Positions 1 to 9,139 of a stretch of 20,319 bases of DNA are shown here, piece after piece. The stretch spans positions 130,479 to 150,797 of the forward strand of contig MU401539.1 of the NCBI GenBank assembly GCA_022579005.1, given 5' to 3'. The position numbers and the translations under genes were made by a program. The notes beneath the pieces were generated by a model. That model was not told the origin of the DNA and ran no database searches. It worked only from the letters and a program-made list of their open reading frames with translations. The DNA comes from Poronia punctata. Lineage: Eukaryota > Ascomycota > Sordariomycetes > Xylariales > Xylariaceae. How positions within the stretch are numbered: the first letter of the stretch is position 1; every line of letters starts with the position of its first letter.

Positions 1-28
1 GTCGCGCCTCCCCCGCCCCCCCCCCGCC

Positions 29-29
<1 letters not shown>

Positions 30-102
<73 letters not shown>
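30..102. repeat. 73-base C homopolymer
   Basis: Seventy-three consecutive C residues, preceded by another C-rich low-complexity stretch (1-29) broken only by a few G and T. It sits at the extreme left edge of the window. Such a tract could form G-quadruplex or i-motif structures. Equally it could be a contig-end artefact, because poly-G/poly-C is a known error of two-colour short-read chemistry and of homopolymer extension during assembly. The sequence alone cannot decide. Confidence 0.95.
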
Positions 103-1346
103 ATGTCTCGTCGCATTTAGCCTAAAAGCGGAAGAATAGAAAGAATAGCTAGTCGCAGGGCTGATCGATCGTTTGAAAAGACAGTACATATGCATGTATG
201 CATTATCCCTTCGTTTCTACGGGGATGTTTTGCGAGTATGTACGTAAAAGATGATAATGTCTACACGAACATATCTCTCGATCACAAGACGAAACAAGCC
301 TTTTTTTTTTTTTTTTGCTGACTACGACCAGACCGGCTACCATCGACATAATAGCTAACAGTACCTAGCTCGCTTTACCCGTCAAGTGCCCGTCGCCATC
401 TCCGATCTTTTTTTGTAGTAGGAGTATCCACCGTAAGTCTAAAAAGATGGACTATGGAATTTCTAAAAGTGAGTCTGACGATGCGCGGGGCACTCCAGAT
501 ACTAATCGTCGGACCGAGCCTGGACCATTCGTCTTTCGACAGGTTTTGCAAAGGCACATGACCCTTTTCCCTGGTACTGGGTCTGGTCTACTGGCTAACG
601 GAGAACGATGCGCATCGTCAAACCATGTGGCCAGCTAGGAGCCCCATGTTATTGTTTAATAGTTCCCGATCCTGACTCTTATTATTAAGGTTATACCCTG
701 CCCCGGAGATGTCCTATTCTACTCGTATTGCCTATCGATATTATATACGTGTAGTACTTATTATATTCCTGTCATCTTTTGTTATTAGCGATGCGGCCGT
801 CTGACGATTAATCGTTCGTTTCTTAAATCTGGACCCTTGGAGAAGACATTGTCGTTTTTTTGGCCATGCCTACGTTCACGACGATCCCCCTTTTTTAAGC
901 ACCAACTGGCGCTTACCGACGGACTCCAAAACAAAGACCAGTTGGCAAACGATATTTGAGCAGCCTATCGAAGCGCATTTCGACCCTGAATTGGGTTGAT
1001 CTGTTGGTGTGTTAATAACTAGATCAAACCACACAAGCGCCGCGAAGTGTAGGTAAGCTAATGCTACAATGGCTAAAAAAAGGGATGATCGACTGCGCCT
1101 GCAGAGACGAGAGAAACGGGAGGTCCTGATTGATAAAAGCAAGCAAGCAAGCATTGATACATGGTCATAAAATACATACAACCCATAAAAAAAACAAGGG
1201 GTATGATAATTCTATTCAACAACTGAACGCCACCCAATGCAATGCAACCAGTTTTGCCACCGGGGCCGTCTCTTCCATCGTACAATTCGACTATCGTTGA
1301 TCGTTGATCGTGGCCCGGGGGCAGGTGGTGGTGGCTCTTTTTGTAG

Positions 1347-1355
1347 TATTATACA
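1347..1355 (-). promoter_or_regulatory. Candidate Puf4-type 3'UTR element
   Basis: Read on the minus strand this is TGTATAATA, starting 84 nt after the COX17 stop codon. It fits the 9-nt Puf4-type consensus UGUAHAHUA. COX17 mRNA is a classic Puf3 target in budding yeast, and in filamentous ascomycetes Puf4-type sites have been linked to messages for mitochondrial proteins. A 9-nt match can occur by chance, and the extent of the 3'UTR is inferred. Confidence 0.4.
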
Positions 1356-1438
1356 CGGGATTGGGGGGCAATATCGATCATCGTTCTTCGTACACGTCCA
1401 GTTCAATCCCTCTTTCTTCTATTTCAATCCGTCCGTGA

Positions 1439-1826
1439 CTAGATATTGAAGCCGAAGCCCTTCATACAAGTCTTGTATTGGTCGATCAAAGGCTTGCACG
1501 AGACCATGGGGTCGGCCTCTTTAGAAAAGAGCATGCAGTCGTCGCGCAGGGCCTTCTCGTCCTTGCAGACGCAGCACGGCTATTTTTTTTTAACATGGCT
1601 CGTCAGCAATTGTTCGCGCGCCGATGGGCGGTTTATCGAAATATTTTGTTTTCGATGCTATTGGATTCGAACCTTGGGCTTAGACGCCGTTGCGCCCGAG
1701 TTTGCCGCAGGTGCCGGAGCCTCGGCCTTGGGAGTCGTTATTGAAGCTTGCCCCCGGGGGTGGTTAGCGGAAGACTCCGGTAGAATGACGGTAGGGTTTC
1801 TTACGAAGCGATGTAGTGGAAGACAT
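1439..1826 (-). CDS. COX17: COX17 cytochrome c oxidase copper chaperone (3 exons)
   Basis: Small copper chaperone of the mitochondrial intermembrane space. In the family it passes Cu(I) to Sco1 and Cox11 for cytochrome oxidase assembly. Minus-strand exons: 1826-1805, 1746-1673 and 1579-1439. Introns: 1804-1747 (58 nt, GTAAGA donor, GCTAAC branch) and 1672-1580 (93 nt, GTTCGA donor, GCTGAC branch, A-rich end with TAG acceptor). The spliced protein is 78 residues. It has an Ala/Pro-rich N-terminus, then K-P-C-C-V-C (Cys34, 35, 37) for copper. Twin CX9C motifs follow: Cys37/Cys47 and Cys60/Cys70, forming the disulfide-stabilised helical hairpin recognised by Mia40 in this family. It ends in the typical K-G-F-G-F motif. 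Length and all key cysteines fit. The start is the ATG that splices in frame through a CCT codon spanning exons 1 and 2. No single open frame covers the gene, so ORF-only annotation would miss it. Confidence 0.95.
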
Positions 1827-2917
1827 GATGTTTGCGACTAAGATAGAATCTACTTTTATCGGTCTAGACTTGGCAATGTTGTCTCTCCGAGAGGGAAATG
1901 TTTCTTTGCGCGCATCGGTCGGAATTGCGAGTACGCACGCAATTGAGCTAGGTACCTCATATAGGTTATGGATTTGTAATGGTAGGCAAGCGATAAAGGA
2001 CTCGATAAGTGCAAGTAGCCATAGTTAAGCCACATGGATTACATAATCCCCCGGACCTCAGTGGCTGGCGCCCAGTTTTCCCATTTGGACCAGAGGAAGA
2101 GGAAAAACACGGAGCTTTTGTTATCTGAGATTGAAATTGAAATTCGATGTAGAAATAGGTATGTTATATACACAGTCGCAACTTGATGCTCATGCTGACT
2201 TTGTCGCGGTAGAGGCGAGATATAATACAGCAACGGAAATGTTGTAATATCGTCAAGGCGCATCTCTCTAGTCTCTACGTTGAGACCACCGACACCCGGA
2301 GCCATGTCACAGGAGTGTCGTATACAAGCCAACCCTGCAAAAAGGAGACGCACCAGATGGGCATAATATATCAGTTGCCTTTACACTTGATTTTGATACA
2401 TACGACCATAGGATCTGGAGAACGCGGGGTCCCGTCCGCTCCCCCATAGCTAAGCCGGATACCGCCAGATCAGTAGTTGGGTCGGTGACGACCAGCGAAT
2501 CCCTGGTGTTGTATGTTTTTTTTCTTCCTTTTTTTCCTTTTTCGTTACACACAATCTAAGATTCTCTATGAGAAATCTACCTAGGGATTAAGGACTAGAC
2601 GCTCTTTTCCGTGACATCAGTGGTGTAGCGGTCGACATGAACACCCCAACTTACAGTCGTCCAAAATTTTGACGACGCCTGGCGTTTGGGCTGTTGATCA
2701 TCCTTTAAAGAGAAAGAAATGGTATCTTTTAACATTGAACCCATAGGCTATATATAACCAACCATCCCGACTCCTCCTTTATTGTCTATTCAACTAGGGA
2801 AAAGCAACATGTGCCTCTTCATCAACATCAGACATTTCCATCAACACCTTCCTCTTTCATCTCTCTCTAGAAAGGGACATATAAGAATAACACATCCTCC
2901 CCGAGTGAGCAGGTAGA
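1827..2917. other. Intergenic region, COX17 promoter side and YbjQ 3' side
   Basis: No gene is recognised. COX17 and the YbjQ-family gene are both on the minus strand, so this holds the promoter and 5'UTR of COX17 (left part) and the 3' region of the YbjQ gene (right part). I see no clear TATA box close to the COX17 start. There is an interrupted palindrome at 2656-2676 and a TATATATAACC stretch near 2748-2758. Open frames at 2039-2552 on the minus strand look random. Confidence 0.6.
2656..2676. repeat. Interrupted palindrome GTCGTC...GACGAC
   Basis: Six-base arms at 2656-2661 and 2671-2676 flank a central AAAATTTT, offset by one extra C, so the whole 21 bp is nearly self-complementary. It lies about 240 bp downstream of the YbjQ-family stop codon. 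It could be a binding site for a dimeric regulator or part of a transcript-end structure. No family of sites is recognised. Confidence 0.5.
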
Positions 2918-3427
2918 TCACTTCTCGAGCTGCGGCGGCGCTTCAACAGTCGGATCAACCTTCTCGACAATGGCAGCCGTGCCGTACGCACACGACTGCG
3001 CGAAACCATCTATACCGCCCGACTCGAAGCGCAGACAGATGATGGCGTTTCCGCCGCGGTTCTTGGTTTCCGTGACTGCTCTGCTGATGGCGTCGTTTCG
3101 GGCCGAGTAAAGCTATTTTTTTTGTTGTTCAAAATCCAAGTCAGATATTTCTCTTTCTTTCTTTTATCACGGTGGCAGGGAAGACCGCGTTACCATATTA
3201 GTAAACCACTTTAGCTCACCGCCCGCCATACTCTTCATCACCATTCCCAAACTAGCGGCGATGTTACGCGATCGTACTGTCAACCCGTAGACCGTGCCTA
3301 GGACGCGGACGACTTTATATCCTGGGAGATCGAACATGGTGGTTGTTATCACGCCGTCGGTTTCGGTGTAGCAGTGGAGGTCTGAGAGCTCGGGGGGGAT
3401 GTTGGCCACGGGTGTGTGAGTGGACAT
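2918..3427 (-). CDS. YbjQ/UPF0145 family protein (2 exons)
   Basis: Fungal member of the YbjQ/UPF0145 family (Pfam YbjQ_1, often labelled putative heavy-metal-binding domain). Bacterial members are about 100 residues and assemble as pentamers; the biochemical role is not established. Exon 1 is 3427-3194 (78 codons) and exon 2 is 3112-2918. The intron 3193-3113 is 81 nt with a GTAACG donor, a CTGAC branch site and a TAG acceptor, in phase 0. The protein has 142 residues: an N-terminal lead of about 36 residues, then the family core. Core motifs are GYKVVRVLGTVYGLTVRSRN (residues 36-55), the glycine-rich S-M-A-G-G-E-L segment (67-72), the L-Y-S-A-R-N-D-A helix, R-G-G-N-A-I-I-C-L-R-F (97-107) and C-A-Y-G-T-A near 119-124. 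Read through without splicing, the frame stops after 86 residues and loses the second half of the fold. The ATG at 3427 is the first in the exon, with a TATA-like box about 165 bp upstream. Confidence 0.93.
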
Positions 3428-5262
3428 GGTTGGTGAGATTTAAGCCGCGTGAGGTTGTGATGTCGTATGTTATGTTGTGGGTAGTTGTATGTGATGTCTA
3501 GTGTCACGAGTGTTCAATGTCTTCTTGAGTTATAGATGAGCCTGTTTTCAAAGTTCTTATTTGTTTCTCATAAATCCGGATTCTTCCTCGCTTATATATC
3601 TTCAACTCTCACCTACATAGTACCCTTGACACTTCCATCCATAACCAAGTCACTGTAACTAAACCATCTCAAGATGTAAATGCGACACTGATGCCAAGGT
3701 TACTCACATCGTTCAGAATGTCTCGGCCACCCCCCTTGGGCCTTGGCTAGGTATTAGGAGCTGAACTTCGACCCTCTACCTAGTTATTAGTCTAGGAAGC
3801 TGTCATTAAAGAAGGAACGAGTAGTCCCCGTGATGATCACTTAATTCTGATTTGTTAGAATAGTCAAACCTCGGGACCGCATCCCGTATTTCGTATTCTC
3901 GAACGTCCGGGAGCGGGTCCGCGCTAACCCCCCCGGTCCCCCACAGCCCCGGCAATGCGACATTGACGGGTTGTGGCAGGGTAGTGGCTTATACGTAAAC
4001 AATACACGTGGCCAGCCTAGCTAGGTTAAAATAATGTAGTATTGTGCTTTTTGCTCGGGATATCACGGCATGTTCGGTTCGTTGATACCTATTATCGAAT
4101 GGTACCTAATCCAAGGTGGTAACAATACCAAGCAAGACACGTCACTTGGCAAAGCCGACGAGTTTGTCTAATATGTGGTCGTGGTGCAACTACGAAATGA
4201 ATAGGATGGCATCGATTGCCAGCTTCATGAGAATGACCACCTACCTAGATGCTACAGAAAGGGATGTTTACGCAAGGCGTCAAGTACCAGGATCCGGCAC
4301 TTCTTACTATCTATGTTCCTTATGCATCTACATCAAGTTAGTTGACGCAGAACCTATAAACATGTGTGAAGTATCAGGGTAAAGGAACTCTTTTGAGGAC
4401 CTCCGGTGTCTTTACGTGATTCGTATTTCGACTCCGAGATACGGGCAGGATATCAACATATTTAAACATTAGTCCGTTACGTAGTTCCTATCGGGCCCCT
4501 CGGGCTACTATAATATCCCCCCGGTCGTAACCTTCAACGGGTCAGCACTGGGACTCTGGGCACGACATGTTTGGCCCGGAGATATATAATATTCGAAACA
4601 AAGTAAGTATCAAATGCCTTTCAAGTTTCCCGTTGGGGGGAGGGGAGGTGAATCTGCCCAGGCCTTAGTTGGGTACGTATACATTCATCCACGGATAGGC
4701 TTGAATCAGAACAGGTTATTTGCAGAGTCGCCGTAGGCTTCGCGCTACACGATTCTAGCTAGTTGTTCTCTCTACCTACCTGCTTTCTGGTTTCTTTGTC
4801 TAGTATCGTCAAGGTTCCACATACCTACTTCTTCTCATTTTGTGTGAGCCGGGTCCGGCAGCACGATTGCCTTGTTCATTGTTCTCTCGCGGATTATGAG
4901 TTTAGCTGGCTTGATTCGGGAAGGCTAACCTTAGTGGGTGGCTTGATGAAAGAGGCCCTTTGTCTGTCTGGATACAACCAACTGGCGATTCTTCCCAGCA
5001 TAAGGTGAGCGTATGATTCTTTGTTTGTATGTGGTCATCATCTCACTTCCTACTCCCCTCTTGTTTCTATTATGCCGTGCTTCAAGCTAAGGTTAGGTAC
5101 TTATCTGTACCTACCTACCTACCTACCATATGTAATCATTCCCGTTTCCCGCGCCCCGGAGATCGCACCTATCTAGATCTCCCAGGCCTGAGAAAGGGGG
5201 TCTAGGTCTAGACGCCAACTCACCTGTAGGGCTGTATCTCTACACTTACCTTCTCGGCTCCC
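3428..5262. other. Long intergenic stretch without a recognisable gene
   Basis: The first few hundred bases should be the promoter of the YbjQ-family gene (minus strand), and the last part the 3' region of the poly-Asn gene. Between them I see no family match. The longest open frames (4116-4382 and 4763-5008, plus strand) look random in composition and lack conserved motifs or splice-supported extensions. Short TACCTACCT-type runs occur at about 4770-4781 and 5109-5127. A decayed gene or transposon remnant is possible but cannot be shown by reading. Confidence 0.55.
3591..3598 (-). promoter_or_regulatory. TATA-like box of the YbjQ-family gene
   Basis: Minus-strand TATATAAG lying 164 bp upstream of the start codon at 3427. 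The match to the TATA consensus is good. The distance allows a 5'UTR of roughly 100-130 nt, which is ordinary for filamentous fungi. Assignment rests on motif and position only. Confidence 0.45.
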
Positions 5263-6043
5263 TCAACTTTTGCACTTATTATCCGCCTTCCCAGCACCTA
5301 CACCAACAAGAAGAAAAGTATCGGGATGTTCCCTCGCATGGGCAGCCTTGACTTTATCCCAGTCAACATCAACAGCACCATCAAGAGGTAACGGCCCAGC
5401 GCAATCAGGATAGTGGATATGGAAAATACCTTTATCTTTTTCATCATCGTCGTCGTCGTAAAGCGTGTCCGCAGTCAAAGGTCCAATCCTAGTCTTAGTT
5501 TTAGCCTTAGTCTTAGTTTTAGTTTTAGTCTCTTCCTTTTCTTTGTTTTGCTCATCGAGAATCTCCAAAAACCTAGCAGCCCCTCTTATCAGCAATGGCG
5601 CGTCGGGCGCACAGACGTTATACCCTTCCTTCCTGCCGAAATCCAACTCTTCGCAATCGTAGAACCGCACCATGATTTGCGAATTGTCTTCCGGTAGTTT
5701 ATCCGTCAGTCCGAGCGGGATTGGAGAAACGGCATTAGTTAGGCGCGAGGGTTGGATGTAATGCTTTTCTTCTTTCGACGACGACGAAGAGGAGGAGGAG
5801 GAGGCTGAGATCAGTATCCCGCGTGTTCCGCGTGGCGTCATCATCATCATCGGCGGCATGGGTAAGTAGTATGCTACATGGTAGTAGGAGTCCGAGTCCG
5901 ATTCTCTGTCGTTTGCTATCAGTGTTTCTCTCGCGTCAGGTCCGCTGCCTGAGCCGGGCGGTGGTGGGGTGCGGAAGAGACGTCCGAGGTTGAAACGTTT
6001 GCCGCTACCGGGGGATCTCTTGTCCATGCCGGCCTCGGGGGTT

Positions 6044-6140
<97 letters not shown>

Positions 6141-6234
6141 CGTCGTCGTCTGTGCTAGGGTTAGTATTCGAGGGCGAGGGTGATTTCTCAAGCGATAGTG
6201 CCTTGAGGCGGTTTACCAGTGATGATGAAGACAT
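5263..6234 (-). CDS. Hypothetical low-complexity protein with poly-Asn tract
   Basis: A 323-residue protein that I cannot assign to a family. From the N-terminus it has a Ser/Pro-rich start, four Asp (29-32), 31 Asn all encoded by AAC (33-63), a basic/proline segment ending F-R-T-P-P-P-P, a Met-rich patch, about nine Ser (near 145-153), a more ordered stretch (about 165-230, with MVRFYDCEELDFG), Lys-Thr dipeptides (about 235-250), an Asp run near 259 and an ordered C-terminus (IFHIHYPDCAGPLPLDG). I place the start at 6234, not at the in-frame ATG at 6378. A strong TATA box lies inside the 48-codon extension, and 6234 has an A at -3 and an A-rich fungal leader. No signal peptide or membrane helix is seen. 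The two ordered segments and an uninterrupted frame argue for a real gene; it may be lineage-specific. Confidence 0.7.
6046..6138. repeat. (GTT)31 trinucleotide repeat
   Basis: Ninety-three bases of uninterrupted GTT on the plus strand, read as 31 AAC asparagine codons on the minus strand within the hypothetical gene, followed by four GTC units (Asp codons). The absence of any AAT codon shows a pure microsatellite, so its length is likely to vary between strains in steps of three. Confidence 0.95.
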
Positions 6235-6351
6235 TGTTATTTTGTGTTCTTTTTGCTCCTTTTGTTTATTTGTTATTTGAAAGGATGTTGTCAGGCTGCT
6301 CTCTTTTCGCGTGTTACGAGGGGGTGCGAAAAAAAAAACTAACCACAGAGG

Positions 6352-6362
6352 CCTTATATATA
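6352..6362 (-). promoter_or_regulatory. TATA box of the poly-Asn gene
   Basis: Minus-strand TATATATAAGG, 118 bp upstream of the proposed start codon at 6234. The spacing gives a plausible leader of about 80-100 nt. The box lies inside the longest open frame's 5' extension, which therefore is unlikely to be translated and supports the downstream start. Confidence 0.6.
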
Positions 6363-9010
6363 CTGCTCGTTTATTCACCTGTTTAGAAACAACTCCTATG
6401 TTTCTTGTTAGGCCATCAAATGAGATGCGACATACTTACTGGTTTGCCAACAATACGCAAGTTTTAAACCACATTGTAACATTTTCATTGTGTGATCCCA
6501 TGTTGTCTAACTTAGGGAGGGGTGAGAGAATATGTGAGTTAGTTAAAGTAGGCACGGGGGTTTTGATACCGTATCCGTCAAAGGCATATTCATGGTATTA
6601 TAGTTGAGGCTGCTTCTGTGATGATACAGATCATTCTCATCCTGATATGTAGCTGCCGCGATATCCTAGACGCAGAATCTATGTAGTATTTTACTTTCTT
6701 GTACCGGCTATACTTGGCCCTCTGTCGGGAATTAACGGCTTGCAAAAGATAGCAGCAGACACCTCATTAACCGGGATCAGCCGCGTTTTGTGTCACTGCC
6801 ACCCCTTTTTACCTTCACAAGTCCCAAATCAAAAAAAAAAAAACAAAAAAAAACAGGCATACTATGATGAGACATACCGCACATGACATGGCATACCTGC
6901 CTTATACTTTTCCATGGACAACATAGCCAGCCCGAGTGTCAGGACGAAAAACTGGTTAGTAGAAGGGAAGAACCGGCGTCAAACTTGGGGGCTTTTTTTA
7001 GGCCAAACCTATACCCCCCAAACCACAATCAATAACTTTTAGATAGTGCCAGTTAAATACACGCGGCAGCGCTTGGAGATGTGACTAGTGTCCTGAACCT
7101 ATAGTACCTTACTTTCATTCCTCAATGCCACGTTTGTTAAAAGTGAATATTCTCGGAGCAATGGCGGAGATCTTCCCTGCGGGACGGTCGCAAGAGGATG
7201 CGCCGACAGTTTTGTAGTTTTACAATACCGGCGATCAGGGGAAGGCTAATTAGCCTGCGGTAGAGCCTTGGACGCGATCGACCCCGGACAAACATCAACA
7301 AGTACGAGTATAACACGGATAGGAAGGTAGGTCCTAGGATCGTGGGCTGCAGGATCTGTGGGTGGTCAGCTTTGTTAAGACCCTATTCGTGATAACGAAG
7401 ACTTGCATCTCCTATATGGCTATGATCTTCCATATCTTGATTCAACCTTGACGCAACTGTTTTACCTTGACACAAGTAAAGTACAACAGGATGATTCAGG
7501 TTAGTGCGGGGGACTGATAGGAGTCTTTTTTGCAGGCGAAGTAGGACAAGAAACAGGTCTGGGCAGACGTAGCATTACACATATGCAGGATCCCAGGCCT
7601 GTGATTGGCCATGTACCTAGATGCCTATGCACTTCGGCCCGTATTGCATCGCCAAGTAGATTACAACTCTTGCAAGAACTGGCGTGACTGCGTGCTGGGT
7701 TTGAGCTTTGAAAGGGGAGGAACTGCAGTGAAACAAACATCCTCTCTCTCTGTGTGTGTGTGTGCCTTGTACGGTAGGTACTTAGGCTTACGGATGGAAA
7801 TATCTGGTCTGACGAGTTTTTACCAATCATTAATTTCTTTTTCTGCCGTTTTTTCGGGTGATATAATCAATTGGTATTCTGTCTTCATCGTCTGTCATCG
7901 TTTCAAGAAAATCAATATGTAGAATCGTTGTTAGTTTTAACCATCTCTATCTTTATCTTTTGGTTTCAATCATGTTTTGCTCATGTCCTTTGGGCGATGG
8001 CTTATCTTATGATGCAAACGGGGCCAATGGCATCATTCTCCACTGTGCGAGTAGATTCGTCATATGGATCACAGAACACCTCCTTAAGGATGTTTATTTT
8101 CGTTGAGCAAGTTTAAGTTGCATTGCATTTACACACAGCAGGTACAAACCCATACCAGCCGATATTTGAACACCAATATACCCGGTGTCGACGGCAATTG
8201 ACCAAACAACGAGACGTGGTAAAGATACGTACACGTGTATTTGACAGGTAAAACCAAAAGGATAGCCATCATGGCGAGCGTGGCTACAAAACATGTGAAT
8301 GACACTGTATTGGGTAATGAAGCAAAACTGTTTGAGACTAGGGTGAGACCTAAATAGAAGATCATAAGCCTGGGCAGGTGGCAGGCTTGGGATTTTGCCC
8401 GAGTCCTGGTTGAGCAGTTCTGAGTAGTGGGATTTTGATGACAGCGCCCCCACCAGCCCCATGTTAAAACAGACCAAGTTTCCATTGAAGGGCTGTTGGC
8501 TTCCAGGCCCCCAGAGTACTTACTACAAACGGATGTAGATAAAGTAGGTACTTACACAGTAGACTAGGTAGCAACCTTGGGAAGTCAACAACGACACAGC
8601 AAAACCTGGCTGCCACACAGTGGCACCACCACCTGTACCATCCTAGAACCTGTCGCCCGTCTGTCGTTTCTACCCGAGTCTTATCTCGACTACATACTAC
8701 CTTGTTACAATTATGGACATCTAATTATACTATCGTTTATTGCGCCCGAGAAATCTGACATTTTGTTCGCTTCATTCGCTTCCGTATACGCCCCTATTAA
8801 CCTACTGTTTAATAACCTCGTTTTGACGCGTAATCACCGCAGTCTATCTGTCACCCGTCGCCCGTCGCCCGTCCCTCGTTGTCCAGCGGCGGCACCCGAG
8901 TCACCCGCAACCTACCGTCGAACTTTTCTCCCAGGGCGGGTCTTGAAGTCCGTCGATTGAACCGATCAACCTGTAAACCCGAGCGCCGACCGCGAAATGT
9001 TGCTGGCTTG

Positions 9011-9020
9011 AAATATACAA
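9011..9020 (+). promoter_or_regulatory. Weak TATA-like element of the apyrase gene
   Basis: AAATATACAA lies 120-129 bp upstream of the apyrase start codon. It is only a partial match to TATA. The position would place transcription start in the following pyrimidine- and C-rich stretch, as in many fungal promoters. Evidence is positional and weak. Confidence 0.3.
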
Positions 9021-9139
9021 CAAACGTTTTGACAAGATCTCGCCCTGCTCTCGTACCTAGTCGTCTCTCACAAACCTCGCGAAACTTGAAAAGAAAAAAA
9101 AAAAGGCCTGTTGCTCTCCTAGGAGCACAGTTGATCGCG

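Larger units (their letters stand above)
1..1438. other. Non-coding stretch downstream of COX17
   Basis: No convincing gene is visible on either strand. Open frames here are short, begin at arbitrary methionines and resemble no family I recognise. The stretch contains the C homopolymer near its left end, a run of 16 T at 301-316, a short CAAG repeat near 1138-1153 and a TGATCGT triplication near 1294-1311. The last few hundred bases before 1439 should be the 3' untranslated region of COX17, which is read on the minus strand. Confidence 0.6.
6235..9139. other. 2.9-kb divergent intergenic region
   Basis: This separates the minus-strand poly-Asn gene from the plus-strand apyrase gene and contains both promoters. 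I found no gene. Overlapping minus-strand frames at 8094-8485 contain hydrophobic stretches but no family motif, and the frame at 7501-7830 looks random. Visible simple sequence includes A-rich runs near 6831-6855, a CT run passing into (TG)7 at 7742-7764, and TAGGTA words near 7327, 7775 and 8545. The final 100-130 bases before 9140 should be the apyrase 5' leader. Confidence 0.5.

Noticed and set aside
1..120. Telomere end
   Set aside because: No TTAGGG or CCCTAA repeats are present; the C run is a plain homopolymer.
1660..1675. tRNA B-box-like GGTTCGAATCC (minus strand)
   Set aside because: It spans the exon 2/intron 2 junction of COX17. No acceptor stem, anticodon arm or A box can be folded around it, so it is coincidental.
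1446..1841. 131- and 88-codon plus-strand frames
   Set aside because: They lie antisense to COX17 exons and introns and have no family features.
2605..2640. tRNA-like TCCGTGA...GTGTAGCGGTCGACATG
   Set aside because: It resembles the 5' half of a fungal tRNA with an A box, but there is no B box, no anticodon stem and no closing acceptor strand downstream.
5919..6280. Poly-Thr and poly-Leu frames over the GTT repeat
   Set aside because: They are alternative readings of the same trinucleotide repeat, with no ordered sequence on either side. Only the Asn frame continues into a long ordered protein.
6235..6378. 48-codon N-terminal extension of the poly-Asn protein
   Set aside because: A TATA box lies inside it and the rest looks like an A-rich 5' leader. 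The ATG at 6234 is in better context.
4657..7601. Recurring CCCAGGCCT words (4657, 5181, 7592)
   Set aside because: Three copies of a 9-11-mer with unrelated flanks and no link to gene starts; chance is adequate.
8094..8485. Overlapping hydrophobic minus-strand frames
   Set aside because: Two frames of 118 and 127 codons overlap, neither with conserved motifs, good start context or splice sites joining it to neighbouring sequence.
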